Of a stretch of DNA of 64,000 bases, positions 37,424 through 45,416 are shown piece after piece. The stretch is from Bacteroidota bacterium (GTDB taxonomy: Bacteria > Bacteroidota > Bacteroidia > Chitinophagales > Chitinophagaceae): assembly GCA_947453145.1 (NCBI GenBank), contig CANGFA010000005.1:1-64000 (forward strand), written 5' to 3'. The position numbers and the translations under genes were made by a program. How positions within the stretch are numbered: position 1 is the stretch's first letter; every line of letters begins with the position of its first letter. A model generated the notes under the pieces. That model made no database searches and was not told the origin of the DNA. It was given only the letters and a program-made list of their open reading frames with translations.

Positions 37424-38833
37424 TTAGATATCAATTGCCTCACCATACGCTGCAGCAACGGCTTCTTTTAAGCCTTCACTCATGGTTGGATGCGGATGAA
37501 TTGCATTTAAGATTTCATGCGCAGTGGTTTCTAATTTACGTGCCACTACAGCTTCGGCAATCATCTCTGTAACATTCATTCCAATCATATGACATCCTAA
37601 GAACTCACCATACTTTGCATCAAAAATTACTTTCACAAAACCTTCTGTTGCGCCGGCAGCAGATGCTTTACCCGATGCCATGAATGGGAACTTACCTACT
37701 TTAATTTCATATCCTGCTTCCTTAGCAGCTTTCTCTGTATAGCCTACACTTGAAATCTCAGGAGTGCAATAAGTACAACCTGGGATATTATTATAGTCAA
37801 TACCTTCTGGTAAATGTGCATTTTTCTTTTCTAAATATGCCATATGCTCGGCACAATTAATTCCTTCCTTAGCAGCAACGTGTGCTAAAGCTTGACCTGG
37901 AGAACAGTCACCAATTGCGTAAATACCCGCAATACTTGTTTGTTGGAATTTATCAACGATGATACGGCCTTTACCTGTTTTAATACCATTAGATTCTAAT
38001 CCTAAATTTTCGATATTAGCAACCACACCTACCGCACTTAAAACAACATCTGCTTCTAAGGTTACAAAAGAACCATCTTGTAATTTAACTTTTGCTTTCA
38101 CACCAGCACCTGTTGTATCCAAAGATTCAACTGATGAATTGGTCATGATATCAATACCTTGCTTCTTGTATTGCTTTTCTAATTCTTTTGAAATATCCTC
38201 GTCTTCCACAGGAACAATTCTTGGTAAAAATTCAACGATGGTCACTTTTGTTCCCATGCTATTGTACACATAAGCAAACTCCACACCTATTGCACCACTA
38301 CCCACAATAATCATGCTTTTAGGTTGTGTTTGCATGACCATTGCTTCACGGTAACCCAACACTTTTTTACCATCCTGAGGCAGGTTTGGTAATTCTCTAC
38401 TACGACCGCCTGTTGCAATTACGATATATTTAGTGTCAACCACTTGTGATGCACCATCTGCCGCTTTCACTTCTACCTTACCTCTTGACAATACTTTACC
38501 ATAACCCATGATCACGTCAATCTTATTTTTTTTCATTAAGAATTGAACTCCCTTGCTCATTTTATCAGCAACACCCCGGCTTCTTGAAATTACTTTTCCA
38601 AAATCGTGATTCACGCCAGAAGCAGTGATGCCATAGTCAGCACTATGTTTTAAGTACTCATAAACTTGAGCACTTTTTAATAAAGCTTTTGTTGGGATAC
38701 ATCCCCAGTTTAAACAAACTCCACCTAAACTTTCCTTTTCAATTATTGCTACTTTTAAACCTAATTGAGAAGCGCGGATAGCCGCAGGATAACCCCCAGG
38801 ACCACTACCTATAACGATAACGTCGTATGCCAT
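37424..38833 (-). CDS. lpdA: Dihydrolipoyl dehydrogenase
   Basis: 469 residues; FAD-dependent E3 component of 2-oxoacid dehydrogenase complexes. GSGPGGYPAAIRA is the FAD site, and GGVCLNWGCIP holds the redox cysteines C40 and C45. VGSGAIGVEFAYVYNSMG is the NAD site and IHPHPTMSE carries the catalytic histidine. The start at MAYDVIVIGSG was chosen over an upstream extension to 38881, which would run through the promoter. Confidence 0.96.
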   Translation of the reverse strand: MAYDVIVIGSGPGGYPAAIRASQLGLKVAIIEKESLGGVCLNWGCIPTKALLKSAQVYEYLKHSADYGITASGVNHDFGKVISRSRGVADKMSKGVQFLMKKNKIDVIMGYGKVLSRGKVEVKAADGASQVVDTKYIVIATGGRSRELPNLPQDGKKVLGYREAMVMQTQPKSMIIVGSGAIGVEFAYVYNSMGTKVTIVEFLPRIVPVEDEDISKELEKQYKKQGIDIMTNSSVESLDTTGAGVKAKVKLQDGSFVTLEADVVLSAVGVVANIENLGLESNGIKTGKGRIIVDKFQQTSIAGIYAIGDCSPGQALAHVAAKEGINCAEHMAYLEKKNAHLPEGIDYNNIPGCTYCTPEISSVGYTEKAAKEAGYEIKVGKFPFMASGKASAAGATEGFVKVIFDAKYGEFLGCHMIGMNVTEMIAEAVVARKLETTAHEILNAIHPHPTMSEGLKEAVAAAYGEAIDI

Positions 38834-38867
38834 TTTGTGTGTGTTTTTGTGTAATTGAATGAGGGTG

Positions 38868-38899
38868 CAAAAATAACCCAAAAAAAGGGACTATTCAAA
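38868..38899 (-). promoter_or_regulatory. lpdA promoter
   Basis: On the minus strand, TTTG (38896-38899), 20 bp, then TATTTTTG (38868-38875): both Bacteroidetes elements at consensus spacing. The -33 element lies inside the 3' end of the upstream SAM-hydrolase gene (38891-39712). Confidence 0.65.
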
Positions 38900-39712
38900 G
38901 AAAACGCGGACCATTTGGAAAAACCACTTATTGTCGTTAGGACGCTGCTTACTCATTTGATTTTCATCGTATTTACTAAGCCCAAAAAGCCCAGCCATAT
39001 TGCCTCCACGAACCGAAATTTCCAGATAGCCCGCCGAATTAAACCAAGCTAACTTATCAGCAACCGGCACTGCCCCATAATTACGGCTCAAAACCTGGAT
39101 AGTTTCATTGCGTGTAAAGACAATTTTAAACGGCCTTCCTTTTGCATGCGCCTCAAACTCATCCTGCCTAATATTCACAACCACATTCTCAAATTGATCA
39201 ATAAATATAATTTGCCCCTCCATCCAATTGGTATCATACTTAGGTTGAGTAGGGAAAATTTCGACAATATTTTCAATGGCATTTCCAGCTTCCAACAAAT
39301 TACTGGAAGCAAAAAAGTAAGCAACCGATTCCACTATGCGCTCTGTGATTTGCATAAAGGTACTGGCACCTTTAATGTCAATAGCCACGATATCACTAGG
39401 TTTTATGCCTAGCATCATGGTTAAAAATCCATTATCTGGTGTAATAAAAAAATGGCCGTTATAATGTGCAAACAATACATGATCCTGTGGATATTGAAAG
39501 AAGTTAACCATAACCAAATGCACGGTACCAGATGGGTAATGCTTGGCGGCATTATTAAAAATATAAGCACCCTGTAAATAGTTCTTGCTAGAAAGCTGAT
39601 GCGTGATATCGGCAATGGTACAACCCGGTATGATTGACAAAATTTGACCTTTTATAGCGCCAATAATAAAATCCTCTTGGCCAATGTCAGATGTTAATGT
39701 TATAACGGGCAT
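38891..39712 (-). CDS. SAM hydrolase / SAM-dependent halogenase family protein (DUF62)
   Basis: 273 residues. The N-terminus PVITLTSDIGQEDFIIGAIK, IADITHQ and FITPDNGFLTMM identify the DUF62 family, whose ordinary members hydrolyse S-adenosylmethionine to adenosine and methionine with a hydroxide, while rare members are fluorinases or chlorinases. Hydrolase is the default expectation. It ends 57 bp before lpdA on the same strand, although lpdA has its own promoter. Confidence 0.88.
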   Translation of the reverse strand: MPVITLTSDIGQEDFIIGAIKGQILSIIPGCTIADITHQLSSKNYLQGAYIFNNAAKHYPSGTVHLVMVNFFQYPQDHVLFAHYNGHFFITPDNGFLTMMLGIKPSDIVAIDIKGASTFMQITERIVESVAYFFASSNLLEAGNAIENIVEIFPTQPKYDTNWMEGQIIFIDQFENVVVNIRQDEFEAHAKGRPFKIVFTRNETIQVLSRNYGAVPVADKLAWFNSAGYLEISVRGGNMAGLFGLSKYDENQMSKQRPNDNKWFFQMVRVFFE

Positions 39713-39741
39713 ATCTTATTAGTAACGTAAAAATTGGGCTT

Positions 39742-40548
39742 TTATTTCACCAATTTTCCATTCTTGAAAAAGAAATGATAGGCTAGTTTATCGGCCCATG
39801 CTGGAAAGAATTTATTCATAAAAACAGTACGCTTCCCAGTAAAGGTCAAAACCAAGCTACGCTTACGTTTATCTATTGCTTCTATGATATGATTGGCACA
39901 TTCCTCAGAGCTCATCATTGCCCCTTCATCCATAGGTGACTCCCCTTGCGCTTGCGCATCTTTGTTTAAAGCTGCATTGCGAATATTGGAAGTTGTAAAG
40001 CCAGGACAAACCCACATTACATGGGTGCCAGAACCAAATAGTTCGGTTCTCAAAGCCTCCAACCAACCATTTAAAGCATATTTAGAAGCAGAATAGCCAC
40101 TGCGTCCAGGAAGGCCTCTATAACCTGCAATACTGGAAACACCCACAATTACGCCATTTACTTTTTGTACCGCCGGCAGAGCTGCTTTAGTGGTGTAAAC
40201 CGTACCCCAAAAATTAATATCCATCACATTTTTTAAAGTCTCAATGGAAACTTCAGATACCAAGGCACGCATGGATATACCGGCATTGTTTATTAAAATA
40301 TCAATTGCACCCCATTTATCCAATACGGCTTTTATAAAAGCATCAACTTGTGCCTGCTGCACTACATCCACCTGCATAGCAAATAAGCAATCGGTTAGAT
40401 TTTCACTAGATAAAAGGTTTAATTTATCCATATTACGGCCACAGGTAGCCACCTTGGCGCCCAATGTTAAAAACTGTTGGACTAAAGCTTTCCCAATACC
40501 ATCGGAACCGCCCGTAATAACTACAATTTTACCGCTGTAATTAGCCAT
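39742..40548 (-). CDS. Short-chain dehydrogenase/reductase (SDR)
   Basis: 268 residues from MANYSGKIVVITGGSDGIGK. Classical SDR features: TGGSDGIG nucleotide site, ILINNAGISMRA, and the catalytic YSASKYA with an upstream serine in GVSSIAGY. The C-terminus is basic and hydrophobic. It probably reduces a ketone with NADPH; substrate not evident. The upstream six-residue extension is less likely. Confidence 0.92.
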   Translation of the reverse strand: MANYSGKIVVITGGSDGIGKALVQQFLTLGAKVATCGRNMDKLNLLSSENLTDCLFAMQVDVVQQAQVDAFIKAVLDKWGAIDILINNAGISMRALVSEVSIETLKNVMDINFWGTVYTTKAALPAVQKVNGVIVGVSSIAGYRGLPGRSGYSASKYALNGWLEALRTELFGSGTHVMWVCPGFTTSNIRNAALNKDAQAQGESPMDEGAMMSSEECANHIIEAIDKRKRSLVLTFTGKRTVFMNKFFPAWADKLAYHFFFKNGKLVK

Positions 40549-40636
40549 GAGATTGAATTTACACAAATGTACTTCTAAATTGAAGATGAATCACTTAGCT
40601 TCAAAATATCCTGTTGAAAAGAAATGTCCCCTTTTA

Positions 40637-40667
40637 TTTGGATAGTTTTATTTTATGCTTATTTTTG
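40637..40667 (+). promoter_or_regulatory. tRNA-Lys promoter
   Basis: TTTG (40637-40640), 19 bp, TATTTTTG (40660-40667): a full match to the Bacteroidetes -33/-7 consensus, 25 bp before the tRNA. Confidence 0.75.
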
Positions 40668-40692
40668 CACTCCTCAAAAGGGAAAACGGTCA

Positions 40693-40765
40693 GATTCTGT
40701 AGCTCAGTTGGTAGAGCAATACACTTTTAATGTATGGGTCCTGGGTTCGAGTCCCAGCGGGATCA
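40693..40765 (+). tRNA. tRNA-Lys (TTT)
   Basis: Cloverleaf with acceptor GATTCTG/CGGGATC, D arm GCTCAGTTGGTAGAGC, anticodon stem ATACA/TGTAT around CTTTTAA (anticodon TTT) and T arm CTGGGTTCGAGTCCCAG. The discriminator is A; CCA is not encoded. Confidence 0.96.
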
Positions 40766-40768
40766 CAA

Positions 40769-40796
40769 AGCTCCGACGCAAGTCGGGGCTTTTTTT
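40769..40796 (+). terminator. tRNA-Lys terminator
   Basis: AGCTCCGAC, loop gcaa, GTCGGGGCT followed by at least six T, starting 3 bp after the tRNA. Confidence 0.88.
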
Positions 40797-40896
40797 ATGC
40801 AAAGCCGCGAAACAAGCTTGCTTGATTGAGCGGATGAGCATGAAAAAAGCAAAAGCAACACGATGTGTTGCTTTAAGGAGTTTTGGGTTAGATCAA
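40797..40896 (+). other. Structured tail downstream of tRNA-Lys (two hairpins)
   Basis: After the terminator come CAAGC-tt-GCTTG, then AAAAAAGC, then a perfect 10-bp hairpin AAAGCAACAC-gat-GTGTTGCTTT (40852-40874), then AAGGAGTTTTGGGTTA and the 52-bp repeats. The order and several short blocks match the tail of tRNA-Cys at 137-227. A 124-codon frame that runs from before the tRNA into the repeats is not a gene. Confidence 0.5.
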
Positions 40897-41045
40897 TTCG
40901 TGGGGAAGTCGGACGAGCAAAGCGAGGACGACAATCCCATTATTGAACTTCGTGGGGAAGTCGGACGAGCAAAGCGAGGACGACAATCCCATAATTGAAC
41001 TTCGTGGGGAAGTCGTTCGAGCTTGCGAGAACGACTTCCCATTAT
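40897..41045 (+). repeat. 52-bp tandem repeat, two copies plus a diverged third
   Basis: Copies start at 40897, 40949 and 41001. The first two are nearly identical and contain GACGAG-N5-CGAGG-ACGACAAT. The third has been altered so that it forms a perfect 12-bp stem (GGGAAGTCGTTC with GAACGACTTCCC, 41007-41040). The rest of the gap to 41103 is AT-rich with no feature seen. Confidence 0.85.
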
Positions 41046-41102
41046 TTATACAAAGTAAATAGCACTAAAAAGAATTTAACAATATTGTAATTAATCCTCA
41101 AA

Positions 41103-41858
41103 CTATTTAATAGTCCTAATAGCAAATACAAAGGCATCAAGATTCTTACCTTGATATTGTTGAGTTCCATCTTTAAAATATTGCCACCATACATATTCAC
41201 CTTGTAATGAAGAACTCCAATAAAAATTATTCAAATAATTTTTGAATTTTACTTTGTTTTTATATATTAAATTTAATTCATCCTTATTGGGTAATCTCCA
41301 TCCATTTCCTAATTTAGCAATTGCTGCTTTAGCATCATCCCATGACATTTTAACTAGCAAATCATTTTCGGCAATTTCTAAATTTCCAATTTTTACTTTA
41401 TTACCTAAAATTAAATTCGCATTTTGAGGTTCAGAATTAGGTACATTAATATTTTTATCAGCAATTTCACTATAAACTGCACGAACACCATAGTATTCGT
41501 CATCTTCAGATTCAGCATGACCACTACTATAGACGGAAACTATAATATGTATCTTAGGGTTAGTACTCATACCTTCTGTAGAACTCCAAAAATCAAAATT
41601 ATCAATAAACCCAATTGAATCCTGGTTTAAATATAATTCATGTAATTCATCCTGAGTAGGTAATCTCCAACCCTTTCCTAGTTTAGCACATGCTGCTTGA
41701 GCATGCTCCCATGTCATTTTTTCTGGGAAATTATATTGCGCAACTAATAAATTTCCTATTTTAATAGGAGTACCAATAATTGAATCGTATTCTGATTTTT
41801 GGGCAAAAATAGATTGTACTATAATTAAACACATTACTGATAAAAAGACCTTTTTCAT
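41103..41858 (-). CDS. Secreted protein with duplicated DUF1566-like domain
   Basis: 251 residues with signal peptide MKKVFLSVMCLIIVQSIFAQ. Two similar domains follow. The first contains KMTWEHAQAACAKLGKGWRL then PTQDELHELY and FWSSTEG; the second contains KMSWDDAKAAIAKLGNGWRL then PNKDELNLIY and FYWSSS. This is the pattern of the DUF1566/Lcl C-terminal and Fibrobacter-paralogous families, thought to be lectin-like. Function unknown. It is last in the minus-strand accessory row, 47 bp after the preceding gene. Confidence 0.75.
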   Translation of the reverse strand: MKKVFLSVMCLIIVQSIFAQKSEYDSIIGTPIKIGNLLVAQYNFPEKMTWEHAQAACAKLGKGWRLPTQDELHELYLNQDSIGFIDNFDFWSSTEGMSTNPKIHIIVSVYSSGHAESEDDEYYGVRAVYSEIADKNINVPNSEPQNANLILGNKVKIGNLEIAENDLLVKMSWDDAKAAIAKLGNGWRLPNKDELNLIYKNKVKFKNYLNNFYWSSSLQGEYVWWQYFKDGTQQYQGKNLDAFVFAIRTIK

Positions 41859-41905
41859 AATTCTTGTAATTAAATTTATTTAAAGTTGGATTAGGTATTG
41901 GCTTA

Positions 41906-42310
41906 TTAGTGAATATAAGACCCACCAAGCTTATTGTATTCATATGAATCTTTAGAATTTTTGATGGTGGCAATTTCTTTATCATCACTTAAAATTTGTT
42001 GTTTAAACAAATCAATTTGAAATTTTAATTTGCCATCAATGCTCTCCATATAGATGGACCACTCATCCCTACTAGTTTCTATATATGCAGTTGCATTACC
42101 TTCATTGTCAAGTTCAACCCATTTTAAATGCTTACCAGCTCTGTCCCAGCCCACCCATATAAACTCACTGACATCATTTTTATTATTTGAATTTACACCT
42201 TGGAAATAAGCACAATTTTCTGGCTTTAATTTAGTTTGTGCGGAACATTCGTTTTTAGAAACCAAGTTTAATGATACAAAAAACAAAGTTAATAGTACAA
42301 GTTTTTTCAT
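41906..42310 (-). CDS. Small secreted protein, unknown, shares motif with 42783-43526
   Basis: 134 residues from MKKLVLLTLFFVSLNLVSKN with a signal peptide. The mature part has WVGWDRAGKHLKWVELDNEG and DEWSIYMESI followed by an I-x-ID strand. DEWSxYxExI is close to NEWSCYYEAI in the gene at 42783-43526, suggesting a common fold. No known family recognised. The upstream extension to 42382 overlaps the neighbouring gene and is rejected. Confidence 0.65.
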   Translation of the reverse strand: MKKLVLLTLFFVSLNLVSKNECSAQTKLKPENCAYFQGVNSNNKNDVSEFIWVGWDRAGKHLKWVELDNEGNATAYIETSRDEWSIYMESIDGKLKFQIDLFKQQILSDDKEIATIKNSKDSYEYNKLGGSYIH

Positions 42311-42356
42311 TTTTGATTGTTTTTGATTTTTATGAAATGATGATGAATAATACAAA

Positions 42357-42761
42357 TTAATACTCCCCATTAAAATCCCCAATACTCCCTTGAATATCTG
42401 CTTGTTTGGGATTGGACCAAAGCTTAAGCTCCTTTAACCTTGTTTTTGTTAATTCTTCTAGATAGGAATAATATAAGGTTGGATAAATACTTCCATAAGC
42501 CGCTCTTGTATCGTCAGCAGGATACATCATTTTTACTTCTGCATCTCTATATTGAATCCAACATCTCTCTGAGGCTCTCAATGCATTTATAAATTTGGTA
42601 TTCTTTGCATACTTTTTTAAAATAACCTGATAAATAACTCCTAGTTCATCGTCTACTTTCTTGTAACTATTCATTGCATCTTTATTCATCTCAGACTGTG
42701 ATTGTGCATTAGATGTAAATGCAATTAAAAAAATTGCAAAAAGTAAGAATATTTTTTTCAT
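42357..42761 (-). CDS. LprI/DUF1311 family secreted protein
   Basis: 134 residues with signal peptide MKKIFLLFAIFLIAFTSNAQ. The mature part has DDELGVIYQVILKKYAKN, ALRASERCWIQYRDAEVKMM and LTKTRLKELK, matching the LprI N-terminal (DUF1311) family, one member of which inhibits lysozyme. The usual second cysteine of many members is not evident. Role in this species is unknown; protection of the envelope is only a suggestion. It is the fourth gene of the row that begins with the TMEM43 gene. Confidence 0.72.
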   Translation of the reverse strand: MKKIFLLFAIFLIAFTSNAQSQSEMNKDAMNSYKKVDDELGVIYQVILKKYAKNTKFINALRASERCWIQYRDAEVKMMYPADDTRAAYGSIYPTLYYSYLEELTKTRLKELKLWSNPKQADIQGSIGDFNGEY

Positions 42762-42782
42762 AGTATAATTTTAATTATTAGC

Positions 42783-43526
42783 CTATTTAATAGTTAAAAA
42801 AACGTTGTTGCCAGTAACATCTTTCTCCAAGGGAGTCCATTTTTTAACATCTGCCTCATATACCGCTTTGTAAACAACTTTAGCAACAATATCAATCTTG
42901 AACTTTGTCGCATAAAAGATAGTATTAGTTGGGTCAGGATTTATTTCTTCTAATGTCACTGAATTATTATCAACAGCAACTTGTTTGAACTTTTTATCTT
43001 CTTTAGGGAATGATTCCTTCATGTTAATGGCTTCATAATAACAGCTCCATTCATTAGTGCCCGTTTTTGTAAAAGAATGAACATCGTTCATTAATTCATT
43101 TTTCCATTTAATCGTAGATATATTAGTTCCTGTAGCTGCCACATTAATATCAAATACATCCGGTTTTTCTAGTTCAACTGGGTTATTATTTGCACTTATA
43201 AGTAATATCTTTTGATTAGAAGGTTTGCCATTTTCAAGAACAGTCACTTTTTTTGTAGTAAAATCAATTTTTATATTAGCAGCAATATCTTTTTGTTCAA
43301 AAGTAATTGAATTTTTATCTGCATTTAAAATTGTAAAACCTCTTAATTCAGTATAACTACCATCTGCCCCCTTTTGAACCATTTTCCATTCGGCATCTTT
43401 AAATTTTTGAAACAAGGCGTTTACATTTTTCATTTTCAAGGTAATGTTAGTGACAGTATTGCCAGTAACCTGTGCGAAAGAATGTACACTTAACAACAAT
43501 AAAATTGAACTGATTATTTTTTTCAT
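42783..43526 (-). CDS. Secreted protein with two internal repeats, unknown
   Basis: 247 residues with signal peptide MKKIISSILLLLSVHSFAQ. Two halves share a pattern: W-x-MVQKG...NSITFEQKDI...IKIDFTTKKV (about 45-90) and WSCYYEAI...NSVTLEEINP...FKIDIVAKVV (about 160-220). It is beta-rich and I do not recognise the family. It starts 10 bp after the ion-channel gene and is probably on the same transcript. Its motif NEWSCYYEAI recurs in the protein at 41906-42310. Confidence 0.65.
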   Translation of the reverse strand: MKKIISSILLLLSVHSFAQVTGNTVTNITLKMKNVNALFQKFKDAEWKMVQKGADGSYTELRGFTILNADKNSITFEQKDIAANIKIDFTTKKVTVLENGKPSNQKILLISANNNPVELEKPDVFDINVAATGTNISTIKWKNELMNDVHSFTKTGTNEWSCYYEAINMKESFPKEDKKFKQVAVDNNSVTLEEINPDPTNTIFYATKFKIDIVAKVVYKAVYEADVKKWTPLEKDVTGNNVFLTIK

Positions 43527-43536
43527 ACTTTTTTAT

Positions 43537-45414
43537 TTAATTATCACTTAAGACAATTAAGAAATCGTCTTCGTTAAATTTTATTTCGTTGGATTTTTTT
43601 GGATTAATAAAGATTCCAAAATTATCTTCAACGCTGTCCTTTAATGATGTTTTTCTATATCCAATTGCTGTTTCTTTTCTTTCAGATGCAATCTCAATTA
43701 ATGTATAAAAATCTACTTCTTCTTGTGTTTCAATGTATTGATTAATTGGTTTTAGATAAATTTCAGAACCATCAGAAGCAAAAAGAATATCAAAAACATT
43801 TTTTAATTTATTATTTTCTGCTACCTGCGAAATAATTAAACTAGATATATTTTCGCCAATTATAAAATCATCCGCTTTAGTTACTCTACCTATTTCCATG
43901 TTTCTAACATCTCTCATTTCTGTTATAATACTAAAGTTTTTATTTAATTTTTCTGCAATTTTTCTTAAATGTAACAGACAAATTAAAATCCTAGCATCAC
44001 TTTCTTGATCCTGTATTGAATAATCATTTAATAATATAATATTATCAAAATTTTCAGGATGCAGCTCCTCAATGACTCGCCTTTCAGTTATACTTCCAAC
44101 TGCATATTCAATTTTTTGATTGGTTAATTGAATTTCATCAATTTTATTATTATTTAAAATGAGTATTGAAGATCCAGGAGCAACGTAATTATCAAGCTCT
44201 GAAACTATTGTTAACGCCCCTTTATTCCAACCAATAATCAAAGTTTTTTCAGAGGTTCCATTTTGAATTGATTGGACTTTGAAAAGGTTAGATTTTAAAA
44301 TAATATCTTTTTTACCGTTTGGAATTATGGTATCATCATCTTCCGAAATAGCTATTATACTGTCACCTTGGTTTATAATGGTGGCCATTTCTGGATTTAT
44401 AAGTATTTTTTCATCTTTTGAACAAATGCCTATTATGGAAGATGTGTCAAAACTATTTATTGCCTCTTTATAGGTTTTTCCATATAGAGATTGTTCGTTT
44501 GAAAAATATATTTCATCTCCTGTAAATGTTAACAAACTTGAATAGATTACACTTAACCCAGATTGTCTACAAGTTTGAGCTGTAATTCTTGCAATTAAAT
44601 CGTTAGACTGAATAAATACTGCTTCCCCGTTTCCAGCTACTTCTGCAGCTTCTAAATTAGATGCATCAGAAATTTCAGCCACAATATTATAGGGTTCTGC
44701 TTTTCTATTTTTACCATTGGTTAAGGAAAGTACAGTTTTTATAACAAAAATATCTGCCCCTTCATTAAATTGGCTTAATACAATAATAGAACGTGCTTGA
44801 TTAGGATTAACAATATTTATCTCAGATAAAATAAGTGGACTCCCCTTACGAACAACAATCTTAGTATTTTTAAAATCTTCTATTTTTTGACTTATAAGAT
44901 CCTCCATTTCAACTTTATCTAACTCGGCAAGTATTACGATAGAGGCATTTTTCCTATTGGAATTGGCCTCAATAATTTCATTTATAATTGAATATATTTT
45001 TTCTGACCACCCTAAAATTAAAGTATGATCTGATTCTAAAACAATTGATTTACCTTTTTTAAGTTCATTGATTTTTTCATCAATACCTGAAGATATAGCA
45101 CCAATTAGAATAGAAATGATAAATATACCAACTAATGTAGCTGGAAAAAGTATTATCCTAAAAGACCATCCAGCAGCTCCAGCCATAGTTCCAGTATCTA
45201 AAGTTGCCATTAAGCTTTGCCACATACCTTCGATAAATCCAAGTGGTTCAGCATCTGGATTGCCCTTAATTTTAAAGGTTACAATTAAGGCACCTAAAAT
45301 TAAAATTGAAATTATTGAGACTAACCCTAGCCATCTGATTACACCTAAAGGGCCTGCAGAAATTGTATTTTCAAAATAATATTTAAATTTTGCTTTGAAA
45401 GAATGATTTTTCAT
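43537..45414 (-). CDS. CASTOR/POLLUX-like ion channel with two RCK domains
   Basis: 625 residues. TM1 is about 26-48, a pore loop with the unusual filter-like LDTGTM follows at 72-77, and TM2 is about 85-109. Two Rossmann-type RCK units begin at HTLILGWSEKI (about 130) and KTLIIGWNKGAL (about 390). This layout, with GW in place of the usual GxG, is that of the CASTOR/POLLUX/DMI1 ion-channel family, which in plants forms nuclear-envelope cation channels. Bacterial members are hardly studied. The canonical K+ filter TVGYG is absent, so selectivity is uncertain. It starts 2 bp after the TMEM43-family gene ends. Confidence 0.85.
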   Translation of the reverse strand: MKNHSFKAKFKYYFENTISAGPLGVIRWLGLVSIISILILGALIVTFKIKGNPDAEPLGFIEGMWQSLMATLDTGTMAGAAGWSFRIILFPATLVGIFIISILIGAISSGIDEKINELKKGKSIVLESDHTLILGWSEKIYSIINEIIEANSNRKNASIVILAELDKVEMEDLISQKIEDFKNTKIVVRKGSPLILSEINIVNPNQARSIIVLSQFNEGADIFVIKTVLSLTNGKNRKAEPYNIVAEISDASNLEAAEVAGNGEAVFIQSNDLIARITAQTCRQSGLSVIYSSLLTFTGDEIYFSNEQSLYGKTYKEAINSFDTSSIIGICSKDEKILINPEMATIINQGDSIIAISEDDDTIIPNGKKDIILKSNLFKVQSIQNGTSEKTLIIGWNKGALTIVSELDNYVAPGSSILILNNNKIDEIQLTNQKIEYAVGSITERRVIEELHPENFDNIILLNDYSIQDQESDARILICLLHLRKIAEKLNKNFSIITEMRDVRNMEIGRVTKADDFIIGENISSLIISQVAENNKLKNVFDILFASDGSEIYLKPINQYIETQEEVDFYTLIEIASERKETAIGYRKTSLKDSVEDNFGIFINPKKSNEIKFNEDDFLIVLSDN

Positions 45415-45416
45415 AC

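Noticed and set aside
38891..39712. Fluorinase or chlorinase
   Set aside because: The family includes them, but I cannot see the substrate-loop insertion expected of halogenases; SAM hydrolase is the safer call.
40624..40998. 124-codon frame across tRNA-Lys and the 52-bp repeats
   Set aside because: It reads through the tRNA, its terminator and repeat units, so it is a chance frame.
40897..41045. Possible CRISPR array
   Set aside because: Units are head-to-tail without spacers, only three in number, and no cas genes are near; it is a tandem repeat.
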